Part shown: positions 26,606-34,902 of the stretch, in pieces
How the letters are laid out: each line of letters starts with the position of its first letter
Position numbering within the stretch: the stretch's first letter is position 1
Source of the DNA: Mycoplana azooxidifex
Lineage (GTDB): Bacteria; Pseudomonadota; Alphaproteobacteria; Rhizobiales; Rhizobiaceae
NCBI RefSeq assembly: GCF_014196765.1
Contig: NZ_JACIEE010000013.1
Location: 1 to 64,000, forward strand
Length of the DNA: 64,000 nucleotides
Reading direction: 5' to 3'
Notes under the pieces: generated by a model
Seen by the model: only the letters and a program-made list of their open reading frames with translations
What the model was told of the DNA's origin: nothing
Database searches by the model: none
Translations under genes and position numbers: made by a program

Positions 26606-28127
26606 ACCTAAGTGCCGTTTCCCGTGGAATCTCGAAAAGCCGCCGGATGCGCGTGGCCAGGGTGTCGGGATGCGTGCCATGCGACGTTAGGCTCGCGTTG
26701 GACAGATGCTCTTCTTCCTCCATTCGCCTTGAAAGCAAGATCCCGAGTTCTTCCGCCAAGGCCGGACGGTCGCGCATGACTGCCGCCAGATCCTCTTTGA
26801 TTATCTCGTAAATGACCACGAAGGTGAGCGCCTTTGTATCGCCAGACTCCGCGGCGTCGATCAGGACCCCTCGTTCGCCGAAGAGGTCGCCCGGCGATAG
26901 CCGCGCAAGCTCGACCAGATGTCCGTTTTCCTGGCGCTGTATCGCCGCGACGCCTGTCCGCATGATCATAAGGGACGAGAGCTTGCTTCCTTGCGACGCG
27001 ATGAGAGTATCTTTCTGGTAGGTGTGGCGCGTCATCGCCGACGCGAGAGCGTCCTTCTCGTCGTCCGTCAGCGTAGCGAAAAGCGGGATCGACTCGAGCA
27101 GCCGCCAAGGAGTTCCCGGATGCTTGGCGGATTGGGTCTCCGCGGAAAATTCGGGATACAGGACGGCGACCTCACGCGGCGCGGCCAGCTTCAGCCCGTT
27201 GGCTTTCGAATGTCGGTAGATCAGATCGTAGACCTCGCTTTTCGCAGCGCCGGCGGCAGAGAATCCGGAAACGCGAAAAGCCAGCTCGATGTCGACGGCC
27301 TGACTGTCGATACCGACGACCAGCGCCGTAGGCGGCGGCGACTTGAGGATGGCGAGGCTGCTCAGCAGGACCGTCCGCATCGTCTCCTCGATAGCGGCCG
27401 GAGTGCGGGTGGGGAGGAACCGCACGGTGATCGAGACGCCATGCATCTCTTCCGGGCGCGTCAGGTTGACAAGGCGCGCCTTTGCCAAGGTGCTATTCGG
27501 CAGGACGACAAGGTCGTCGGTGCCGTTCACGAGGTGCGTCGACCTCCAATTGGTTTCCACCACGCGCCCCTGGAAGCCTCCTTCCAGTACGATCCAGTCG
27601 CCCACGGCGTAGGGGCGACCGAGGTTGAGCGCTATACCGGAAAAGACGTCATTGAGCGTGCTCTGCAGTGCCAGACCCAAAACGATCGCGAACACACCGG
27701 AAGTAGCGATCAGCGTTCCGACCGGAAGGCTGAAGACATTGGCTATCAATGCCAGGCCTGCTCCGAGGTAGATGATGCCGACGAGCAGATCCTGGGCAAG
27801 TCGGCCTTCCCGTGGCTTGTTCTCGAGAATGAGGAACAGCCGGACAGCACTGACCAGGACCACAGCTGCGCCGATCCACCACACGGCCTTGAGAAGTCCG
27901 GTGGTTATCCTCCGCGATAGCACGTCGTCTCCGAAATCGGGAGAATAGGGAGCTATGTCGTGGGACAACAGGGTGGCGGTCAAAAGCGCGAAGAAGCAGA
28001 CGCTGACGATGAACCTGATCGTGGGATTCCGGCCGAGGGCGACGCGGACAGCCACCGTCGCCAAGACCAGGACGGAGAACTGCAATACTGGGTTCCAAAG
28101 GAGTTGCTCGATCATGTCGCTCTTCAT
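26604..28127 (-). CDS. MscS-type channel fused to a cyclic-nucleotide-binding domain
   Basis: A 507-residue inner-membrane protein. Four or five spans occupy residues about 10-190, including the MscS pore helix region (GVFAIVLGLALQSTLNDVFSG near 150). The MscS beta domain follows with YAVGDWIVLEGGFQG, then a C-terminal cNMP-binding domain near 345-460 (LSPGDLFGERGVL). Such channels are gated by cyclic nucleotides and may be weakly mechanosensitive. It is the last gene of a co-directional group with the serine-less hydrolase and the YdeP-type enzyme. Confidence 0.88.
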   Translation of the reverse strand: MKSDMIEQLLWNPVLQFSVLVLATVAVRVALGRNPTIRFIVSVCFFALLTATLLSHDIAPYSPDFGDDVLSRRITTGLLKAVWWIGAAVVLVSAVRLFLILENKPREGRLAQDLLVGIIYLGAGLALIANVFSLPVGTLIATSGVFAIVLGLALQSTLNDVFSGIALNLGRPYAVGDWIVLEGGFQGRVVETNWRSTHLVNGTDDLVVLPNSTLAKARLVNLTRPEEMHGVSITVRFLPTRTPAAIEETMRTVLLSSLAILKSPPPTALVVGIDSQAVDIELAFRVSGFSAAGAAKSEVYDLIYRHSKANGLKLAAPREVAVLYPEFSAETQSAKHPGTPWRLLESIPLFATLTDDEKDALASAMTRHTYQKDTLIASQGSKLSSLMIMRTGVAAIQRQENGHLVELARLSPGDLFGERGVLIDAAESGDTKALTFVVIYEIIKEDLAAVMRDRPALAEELGILLSRRMEEEEHLSNASLTSHGTHPDTLATRIRRLFEIPRETALR

Positions 28128-28243
28128 CGGCTAGGTTAGGTGGCCAAAGAAGAATGCACGGCGCGGCGGAAGCAGGATTGTCTTTTATCGCTCCCGCCTC
28201 CAAGGCGACGGCTCACTACAGGCAACGCTGTCCGACGTTGACG

Positions 28244-29113
28244 TCAGGTCGAGGCGTAAAAAAGGTCGACCGGAAGGTCCGGTGCAATCCCGGTCAAATG
28301 GCGATCCGGGTTGCCGAGGGCGTTTCTGGAGATCTCGGAATCTTTGGGAGAAAGCACTTCGCGAAAAAACTGGATCGTGGAAGGCAGCGCAGACAACAGG
28401 TATTCCGAACCATGTTCCGGCCCTTCCAGAAGGCTCACTGTGCATGGCACGCCACGCTCTGTCATCGCTTCTTGCATCAAAGCTACGCCCCGGACAGGAA
28501 TGACCTCATCCGTCGAATTGAAAAGGAGCATCCGCCCCGCCTTCGGAGTAACCCGGGTCAGAGGGCTGGTCGAAGCGAGGAGGCTGAGGTTGTTGGCGAC
28601 GATAGCCAGTACGACACTCCTCAGATACGGCACCTGCTCGCCTGCCGCAGCGATCGCATCCCAGCTGACACCGTAGTAGTCACGCAGATGGTCACTGTCA
28701 CCGAGAGCAGCCGTGCTGTCCATGAAGCCTTTGAAGTCGATCAATGCGGACCATGCCACGACGGGGACGCCCTCCTGCAAGCCGACCTCGATCGCGACGG
28801 TGCCGCCCGTGCCCACACCCATGACCGCGACGCAAGCCCGGCCGAATTCGAAATCGGAAGCGCGAAGCCAGCGGAGCGCGGCGGCCGCGTCGTTCAGCGC
28901 CCGGCCGTGCGGACCGCTTCGATCAAGGTTGAAATTCGCGGAGAACACGACGAACCCCGACTTGCACAGGCGCTCGGCCAGCGCCGTCTCTCCGCTCTTG
29001 TCGCCAGCGAGCCATCCGCCGTGCAAAAGGAGGATCGCCCCTGAAGGAGCGTCCGGCACGTATGCGTCCAGCGCGAGACGATCGCCGAATTCCAGATCGA
29101 CGAGAACTCGCAT
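28244..29113 (-). CDS. Alpha/beta-hydrolase-fold protein lacking the nucleophile serine
   Basis: A 289-residue protein with the esterase/lipase-type HGGW oxyanion motif near residue 32, an Asp in STDEVIP near 209 and a His in PEHGSEY near 240. The nucleophile elbow GxSxG reads GVGTGG (near 98), with Gly at the serine position. The catalytic triad is therefore incomplete, suggesting a non-hydrolytic or altered role. It starts 49 bases after the YdeP-type gene ends and is followed by mscS, so the three are likely co-transcribed. Confidence 0.8.
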   Translation of the reverse strand: MRVLVDLEFGDRLALDAYVPDAPSGAILLLHGGWLAGDKSGETALAERLCKSGFVVFSANFNLDRSGPHGRALNDAAAALRWLRASDFEFGRACVAVMGVGTGGTVAIEVGLQEGVPVVAWSALIDFKGFMDSTAALGDSDHLRDYYGVSWDAIAAAGEQVPYLRSVVLAIVANNLSLLASTSPLTRVTPKAGRMLLFNSTDEVIPVRGVALMQEAMTERGVPCTVSLLEGPEHGSEYLLSALPSTIQFFREVLSPKDSEISRNALGNPDRHLTGIAPDLPVDLFYAST

Positions 29114-29162
29114 GGCCTACTCCTCTGTTGCAAACCCGGCTCTCGCGGATGCTGTGGGCGGC

Positions 29163-31448
29163 TCAGGCCGCTGCGGAAACGATCACAGGAACGCTCTTGT
29201 AGGACGGCGTGCCGGATAGTCGGTCGTAGTGTTCGAGCGTGATGACCACGTTGAGTTCCGGGTAGTAACCAGCCACCGATCCCTTGGGGATGTTGTACTC
29301 GACCACGGTGAACTTGCTCGCCTTCCGAGGCTCGCTCGAGAGTGTCGCGGTCAGGTCTATGAGATCGCCGTCACGCAGTCCGCGGTCGTCGAGGTCCGTC
29401 TTGTTCATGAATACGACATCCCGCCTGCCAAAAACGCCGCGATAGCGGTCGTCGAGCCCGTAGACGGTGGTGTTGTACTGGTCGTGACTACGGATCGTCG
29501 TCAACATCAGCGCATCCCGATTGCGGAGCAGATGATCGCCATCCAGCCCGGGCGGCAGCATGAAAGTCGCCTTTCCGCTTTCGGTTTTCCACACGCGGTA
29601 GGATGCCGGGATATCGAGGCGGAAACCGCCCTTGACGCGGACGCGCTTGTTGAACTCGTGGAAATCCGGGAACACGATCTCGATCTTGTCGCGGATGCGG
29701 TCGTAGTTGCTTATCAGCCCGTCCCAGTCGATGCCGTGGCGCGACCCGAGCGTAGCCTTCGCGATCCCCGCGATGATAGCGGGTTCGGAACGGAGCAGGG
29801 GGCCTGGCGGATTGAGAAAACCCCGGGACGCGTGGACCATCGACATGGAGTCCTCGACCGTAACCGACTGTGGGCCCGACGCCTGGGTGTCGAGATCCGT
29901 GCGACCGAGACAGGGGAGAATAATCGAAGTCCTGGCCAGCAGGAGGTGCGAGCGGTTGAGCTTCGTCGCGATGTGAACCGCGAGACCAAGCTTCCGCATC
30001 GCCTCGAAGGTGGCGTCGGGATCCGACATCGCTACGGCGAGGTTTCCGCCAAGGCAGACGAGCGCCTTGGACCTACCTTCCGCTATCGCCGCGATCGTCT
30101 CGAGCGCGTTGTGGCCCTTTTCGCCGGACGGCCGGAAGCCGAAGGCCCTTTCCATGCCGTCCAGCAATGCCGCGTTCGGTATTTCCGTTATACCGACGGT
30201 GCGATCGCCCTGGACGTTCGAATGACCGCGGAGAGGGCAAATTCCTGCCCCCTTCCGACCCATGTTTCCGCGAAGCATCAGCAAATTCGCCAGCTGCTGC
30301 ACGTTCGCGGTTCCGTTCTCGTGCTGCGTGACTCCCATCCCGTAGCAGATGATGACGTTCTTCGCGTTGATGTAGACGTCTGCCGCGCTGGAGAAGGCCT
30401 CCATGGCCAGCCCGGAAACCTCGAGGATGCTTTCCCAGCTGGTGGCTTCGACGTCCTGCCGCAGGTCGTCGAACCCGACGGTGTGCTCGGCGATGAACGC
30501 GCGGTCGAGTACGCCATCACCGCCCTTGCGGATATCGGCATCGTCCTTCTCGAAAACCATCTTCATCAGACCGCGAAGGGTGGCGATGTCGCCGCCGATA
30601 CGAAGCTGATGATATGCGGAAGCGATCGGCGTGGAGGATAAGGTCACCATCTCGACCGAGTTTTGGGGAGCCGCGAATTTTTCCAGCGCCCGCTCCCTGA
30701 GCGGATTAAAGACCACAATCGGCACGCCTCTCCGCGAGGCTTCGTGCAGCGTCGTCATCATGCGCGGATGGTTGGTGCCCGGATTGTGGCCGAAGCTGAA
30801 GATGGCGTCCGTATGATCAAAGTCCTCCAACAGGACCGTCCCCTTGCCGACGCCGATTGACTTGGGCAACCCGACGCTCGTCGCCTCATGGCACATATTC
30901 GAGCAATCGGGGAAGTTGTTGGTGCCGAAGGCGCGAACGAACAGCTGGTACATGAAAGCCGCTTCGTTCGACGCTCGGCCGGAGGTGTAGAACTCGGCCA
31001 TGTTCGGATCGGGCAGCCTGTTGAGCTCCGACGCGATAATTTCGAGCGCGTCGTCCCACGCGATTGCCTCGTAGCGGTCGCGGCTCCGGTTGTAGCGAAG
31101 TGGAGTCGTCAGCCGCCCGGCGTCTTCGAGCTTGTGATCGGTCCAGGTCCAAAGCTCTTCGACCGTGTTGTTCTCGAAGAAGTCCGGGCCAACACGGCGT
31201 GCCGTGGATTCCCATGTGATCGCCTTTGCCCCGTTCTCGCAGAATTCGAATGACGAGGTGTGTTTGGGATCGGGCCACGCGCAGCCGGGGCAATCGAAGC
31301 CGTCCGGCTGGTTCGCCTTGAGGAGCGTCGCGGTCCCCTGAGCGATCACCTGCTGATGGGCCAGGGTCTTTGCCACTGCCTTGAGAGCACCCCAGCCGCC
31401 CGCCGGGTCATCGTAGCTCTCGATACCTTCCGGACGCTCATCCTGCAT
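29163..31448 (-). CDS. FdhF/YdeP-family molybdopterin oxidoreductase
   Basis: A 761-residue cytoplasmic molybdopterin-guanine-dinucleotide enzyme of the FdhF/YdeP group. Its E. coli namesake contributes to acid tolerance. Near the N-terminus CPGCAWPDP and a later FCENGAK supply a likely Fe-S cluster, and PPG-like cofactor contacts occur throughout (YTSGRASNEAA near 155, GHNPGTNHP near 225, MGVTQHENG near 375). It is full length. It heads the group continuing with the hydrolase-like and MscS genes. A TTACAATA element lies 106 bases upstream, between it and the PAS kinase gene. Confidence 0.88.
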   Translation of the reverse strand: MQDERPEGIESYDDPAGGWGALKAVAKTLAHQQVIAQGTATLLKANQPDGFDCPGCAWPDPKHTSSFEFCENGAKAITWESTARRVGPDFFENNTVEELWTWTDHKLEDAGRLTTPLRYNRSRDRYEAIAWDDALEIIASELNRLPDPNMAEFYTSGRASNEAAFMYQLFVRAFGTNNFPDCSNMCHEATSVGLPKSIGVGKGTVLLEDFDHTDAIFSFGHNPGTNHPRMMTTLHEASRRGVPIVVFNPLRERALEKFAAPQNSVEMVTLSSTPIASAYHQLRIGGDIATLRGLMKMVFEKDDADIRKGGDGVLDRAFIAEHTVGFDDLRQDVEATSWESILEVSGLAMEAFSSAADVYINAKNVIICYGMGVTQHENGTANVQQLANLLMLRGNMGRKGAGICPLRGHSNVQGDRTVGITEIPNAALLDGMERAFGFRPSGEKGHNALETIAAIAEGRSKALVCLGGNLAVAMSDPDATFEAMRKLGLAVHIATKLNRSHLLLARTSIILPCLGRTDLDTQASGPQSVTVEDSMSMVHASRGFLNPPGPLLRSEPAIIAGIAKATLGSRHGIDWDGLISNYDRIRDKIEIVFPDFHEFNKRVRVKGGFRLDIPASYRVWKTESGKATFMLPPGLDGDHLLRNRDALMLTTIRSHDQYNTTVYGLDDRYRGVFGRRDVVFMNKTDLDDRGLRDGDLIDLTATLSSEPRKASKFTVVEYNIPKGSVAGYYPELNVVITLEHYDRLSGTPSYKSVPVIVSAAA

Positions 31449-31553
31449 ATCCTGTTCCTCTCTGCCGTTCTATCCGCGTGCGCGTGCCACGGAATGCCGC
31501 GTGCCCCGCAGACCTCTCTGCCCGGTCGAAGGATGTCAGCATTAAGGAGATGG

Positions 31554-31561
31554 TATTGTAA
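31554..31561 (-). promoter_or_regulatory. TTACAATA element upstream of the YdeP-type gene
   Basis: On the minus strand the sequence reads TTTTCTTACAATACC, 106 bases before the start at 31448. The core and T-run match the copies at 1636 and 42911 exactly over ten bases. Confidence 0.5.
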
Positions 31562-31607
31562 GAAAACGCCGCCATCGCACTTTGCCGCGTCCGGACGCAT
31601 CAAAGCC

Positions 31608-33971
31608 TTACGCGCGCCGCTCGACTGCAAACGGAAGGTCGAACGCGAAGCGGGCACCGCCTTGGGGCAGATTGGCCACCGTCAGTTGCCCGCCCATTGC
31701 CGCCACGGCGGAGCGGCAGATTTCCAGCCCCATCCCGATGCCGGTCGCCTTGGTCGTGAAAAAGGGTTCGAACAGTTTCTGAATGAACTCCTCGGGTATT
31801 CCTGGCCCCGTGTCGCTGACCCGGACCTCCACCGAGGTGTCTTTGGCAATCAACTCGATCGTTACCCGCCGTGCTCCGTGCTGGTCGCGCATGGCGTCGA
31901 TCGCATTATTCACGAGGTTGACGAAAACCTGCTGAAGCTCGACCGGATCACCCATGATCGCCGGGACGGTCTTTGCACAGACCACATCGAGTTCGACGTC
32001 CGCCCGTTTCAGATCGTGGTCGATGAGATCACGCGTTTCCAGAGCAAGCCGATGAAGGTCGGTCGCTCCAACCGCCCTCCGTCGCCCGACGAGGTTCTCG
32101 CGGGTCCGCTGGACGATGCCCGCCACACGCTGCGCGTTCTTCTCCATCCGCTGCAATATGCGGTCAACACCTTCGATGTCCGGGGCTTCGCGTGCGATCA
32201 TCCGGATCCCCGTCCGCGCGTCGAAGACCATGGAGGTGATAGGCTGGTTCAGTTCGTGCGCGATCGAGGCGGAGAACGCCCCGACAGTCGCGATGCGGTT
32301 CGCGCGCGCCATTTCCGCCTGTGCCGCCTGGCGCATCTGCTCGATGCGCTCCTGCTCGGAAAGGTCGAGGTGGCTGGACAGATGCAGCCCGTCGGAAAGC
32401 CTGGTCACCGTGAAGTAGACGGGTATACGCCGACCGGCCTTCCCAACGAGGACCGTGCGGCCGTCGATGTGGTGGATGCCGTGAAAATACATCTCGAGCT
32501 GGCGAAGTAGAACCTCCGCGCCATCCTCCGCGTTCTGCGTGGGCGGGTTGGCGACGAGGTCGGCGACACTCTCGTACCCCATAAGCCGCGCCAGCGCTTC
32601 GTTCACCCTCGTCGTCCGGATCGCGCCGAGCGTGCGCGCCAGTTCGTCGGGATTGGCCGCCATGTATGCCCGCAAGTCGGTCACGCCCCGGTCCTTGATC
32701 GCGTCGAGCATCTTTTCGGCTTCGCTGAAATCCATCTCCGCAAAGGTCATGTTGCTGACGTCGAAAAGCCCCGCGTACCGCTGTTCCGTCAACATCAGCT
32801 CGGAAGTCCGTTCCGCCACCCGCTGCTCGAGGGTCTCGTTGAGTTCCTTGACCTTCTGATGCGACGTCACCTCGTCATGGATATCCGAGACACCGCCGTA
32901 ATACCTGATTTCGTCCGGGGTCTCGCCCAGTCGAATGGGTCGCCCAACCAACGACATCCAGCGGTACTCTCCGGTCGCATGACGCAGTCTGTAGGTCGCG
33001 CGCATTTCCGTGCGGCCGAAGATCGCGTCTCGCCATACCTGCGAAAACCGTTCCCGGTCATCCGGATGAATGTCGTCCGCATGATCCTGGCGCTCGATCG
33101 TCGCCTGGACATCCCTTCCGGTGATTTCGGTGTAGCGACGGTTGTAGAAGTCGATTCTCCCCTCGGGATCGGCACGCCACAAAATCTGCGGGACCGAGTC
33201 CGTGAAGTTCACCAGGTCTGTCCTGCTGATCTCCAATTCGTCCCGGACGAGTTGGAGCTGCTGTTTAGCGACCACCTCGTCGTGGACGTCAGAAAGTCCG
33301 CCGAAGCGCTCCACCTGGTCGGTCAGGGGCGAGTAGGCCGGATTGTCGTAGATTTGCATCCAGCGGTAAGAACCGTCCGCCTGGCGTATCCTGACCTTGA
33401 GGTTCGTGACGGTGCGGTTGGCGACAGCGGCGGAAACGGTCTCGTTCAGAACGGGAATGTCATCGGGGTGGACGACGTCGTTGTAGCGCTGACCTTCCAG
33501 AACCGTCAACCGGTCCAAACCAGTGACCGTCGTCCAGCTCGCGTTCAGGTATTCGATCTCGCCGCGGGGGTTCGACCGCCACAGGACGTAGGGTACGGAG
33601 TTCGCGAAAAGATCGACTTCGGCGCGGCTCCGCTCCAGGTCCCGCTGGGTCGCCTCGAGCCGCTTCCTGCTGACGAGCAGGGCCGCCGTGACACCGATCG
33701 CAATGCAGGCAAACAGGCACCGCAGCACGCTTGCAGGCGTGGGGCTGTCAAGATGGACGACAACCCAGGCCAAAACGGCCAGCGCCACGCAGCCCTGGGC
33801 AGCGCGCGTCACTTCTTTGCCGTTGCCCGCCGCGGAGACGAGGACAAGGACGGCAAGGTAAAGGATCGCGACCGACGACTCGTATTCCGCTATGCTGTCG
33901 ATCCAGAACACAAGCGCGGCCAAAGCGGTGGCCACCGCCAGGAACAATGGTCTCCTCAGTCGTTCAGTCAT
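31608..33971 (-). CDS. Membrane PAS-PAS sensor histidine kinase
   Basis: A 787-residue kinase with a membrane region of about four spans (residues 8-120), two PAS domains (SVPYVLWRSNPRGEIEY near 130 and SVPQILWRADPEGRIDF near 260, each with an HPDD motif), a coiled coil, a third sensor-like region, HisKA with IAHELNQPITS near 560, and an ATPase domain (VNLVNNAID, DTGPGIP, GIGMGLEICRS). Architecture and sequence are close to the kinase at 13115. It lies upstream of the YdeP-type gene on the same strand and is divergent from dps. The partner regulator is not adjacent; the receivers at 12691, 39009 and 46059 are candidates. Confidence 0.88.
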   Translation of the reverse strand: MTERLRRPLFLAVATALAALVFWIDSIAEYESSVAILYLAVLVLVSAAGNGKEVTRAAQGCVALAVLAWVVVHLDSPTPASVLRCLFACIAIGVTAALLVSRKRLEATQRDLERSRAEVDLFANSVPYVLWRSNPRGEIEYLNASWTTVTGLDRLTVLEGQRYNDVVHPDDIPVLNETVSAAVANRTVTNLKVRIRQADGSYRWMQIYDNPAYSPLTDQVERFGGLSDVHDEVVAKQQLQLVRDELEISRTDLVNFTDSVPQILWRADPEGRIDFYNRRYTEITGRDVQATIERQDHADDIHPDDRERFSQVWRDAIFGRTEMRATYRLRHATGEYRWMSLVGRPIRLGETPDEIRYYGGVSDIHDEVTSHQKVKELNETLEQRVAERTSELMLTEQRYAGLFDVSNMTFAEMDFSEAEKMLDAIKDRGVTDLRAYMAANPDELARTLGAIRTTRVNEALARLMGYESVADLVANPPTQNAEDGAEVLLRQLEMYFHGIHHIDGRTVLVGKAGRRIPVYFTVTRLSDGLHLSSHLDLSEQERIEQMRQAAQAEMARANRIATVGAFSASIAHELNQPITSMVFDARTGIRMIAREAPDIEGVDRILQRMEKNAQRVAGIVQRTRENLVGRRRAVGATDLHRLALETRDLIDHDLKRADVELDVVCAKTVPAIMGDPVELQQVFVNLVNNAIDAMRDQHGARRVTIELIAKDTSVEVRVSDTGPGIPEEFIQKLFEPFFTTKATGIGMGLEICRSAVAAMGGQLTVANLPQGGARFAFDLPFAVERRA

Positions 33972-34369
33972 GCCGCTCAGGCCCTCGTACGGTCAGCCGT
34001 ACAGATGGCCGTCCCCACAAATACGAATATCTCTTAATCCCTCAATTGTCGCTAGGCATTAAGTCTCACCCAAGTCAACAGGCCTGCTTTTAGGCGTAAC
34101 ATCCTGCTTCATGGAAGCCAGTATCTGGCGAGTACCCCGATATGGATCGGGAGATGTTCGGCAACGCTGTGATCGACACACATCTGGGGCAGGCGGCACC
34201 TCATCCCGAGATGCCGACAGGGTCGTTTCGGTCCGGCCGGGGAGGGGTAGGCTCGAACGGAACAGCGCGATTGTGCAAGAAATAGTGTCCGATGCCCTTC
34301 AGGTTCCGGTGACTCTGGACGTGTCGCGCAACGGCGCTTCAAGTCCGTCCGCACCCGAAGGAGACCGCC

Positions 34370-34885
34370 ATGGACCAGATTTCCGCCTCGACGCTTCGAA
34401 AAACTCCCCTCAGCACCCCGACCGACCTCGGCCAGAACGCTCGTAACGACATCTCCGCCGCGCTTACCGCCCTGCTTGCGGACGTGTTCGCGCTTTACCT
34501 CAAGACCAAGAATTTCCACTGGCACCTCTCCGGGCCGAATTTCCGAAGCCTCCACCTCATGCTGGACGATCACGCCGATCAGTTGATCGGCATGACTGAC
34601 GCGATCGCGGAACGCGCGAGGAAGGTCGGCGGCACGACACTCCGGTCTGTCGGTCATATCGCGCGCGTCCAGCGACTGCTCGATAACGACGCCGACTTCG
34701 TTACCGCCGAGGACATACTCGCCGAGCTCAAAAGCGACAACGAGCAGCTGATCGGCATCTTGCGGCAGGTCCACGAGCTCAGCTCGGAGCACCACGACGT
34801 CGCGACGACGAGCCTTCTCGAAGGCTGGGTGGACGAAGCCGAAGGCCGCGTTTGGTTCCTGTTCGAGTCGAACCGCAGAAGCTGA
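34370..34885 (+). CDS. dps: Dps-type ferritin (DNA protection during starvation)
   Basis: A 171-residue Dps. The intersubunit ferroxidase ligands are visible: KTKNFHWHLSG near residue 46 and the downstream helix LMLDDHADQLIGMTDAIAER near 64 with Asp and Glu. Dps forms a dodecamer that stores iron, consumes hydrogen peroxide and shields DNA. The N-terminal tail is longer than in minimal Dps and carries few basic residues. The GGAG-like site before ATG 34370 is good. It is divergent from the PAS kinase and converges on the STAND regulator at 34903, with only 17 bases between stop codons. Confidence 0.93.
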   Translation: MDQISASTLRKTPLSTPTDLGQNARNDISAALTALLADVFALYLKTKNFHWHLSGPNFRSLHLMLDDHADQLIGMTDAIAERARKVGGTTLRSVGHIARVQRLLDNDADFVTAEDILAELKSDNEQLIGILRQVHELSSEHHDVATTSLLEGWVDEAEGRVWFLFESNRRS

Positions 34886-34902
34886 TCCCTCGGGAACCGA
34901 GA

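Noticed and set aside
29229-30641. Long plus-strand open frame opposite the YdeP-type gene
   Set aside because: Composition is that of an antisense frame; the minus-strand protein is a clear full-length family member.
34109-34795. Minus-strand open frame across dps
   Set aside because: Antisense shadow; dps on the plus strand has intact ferroxidase ligands.
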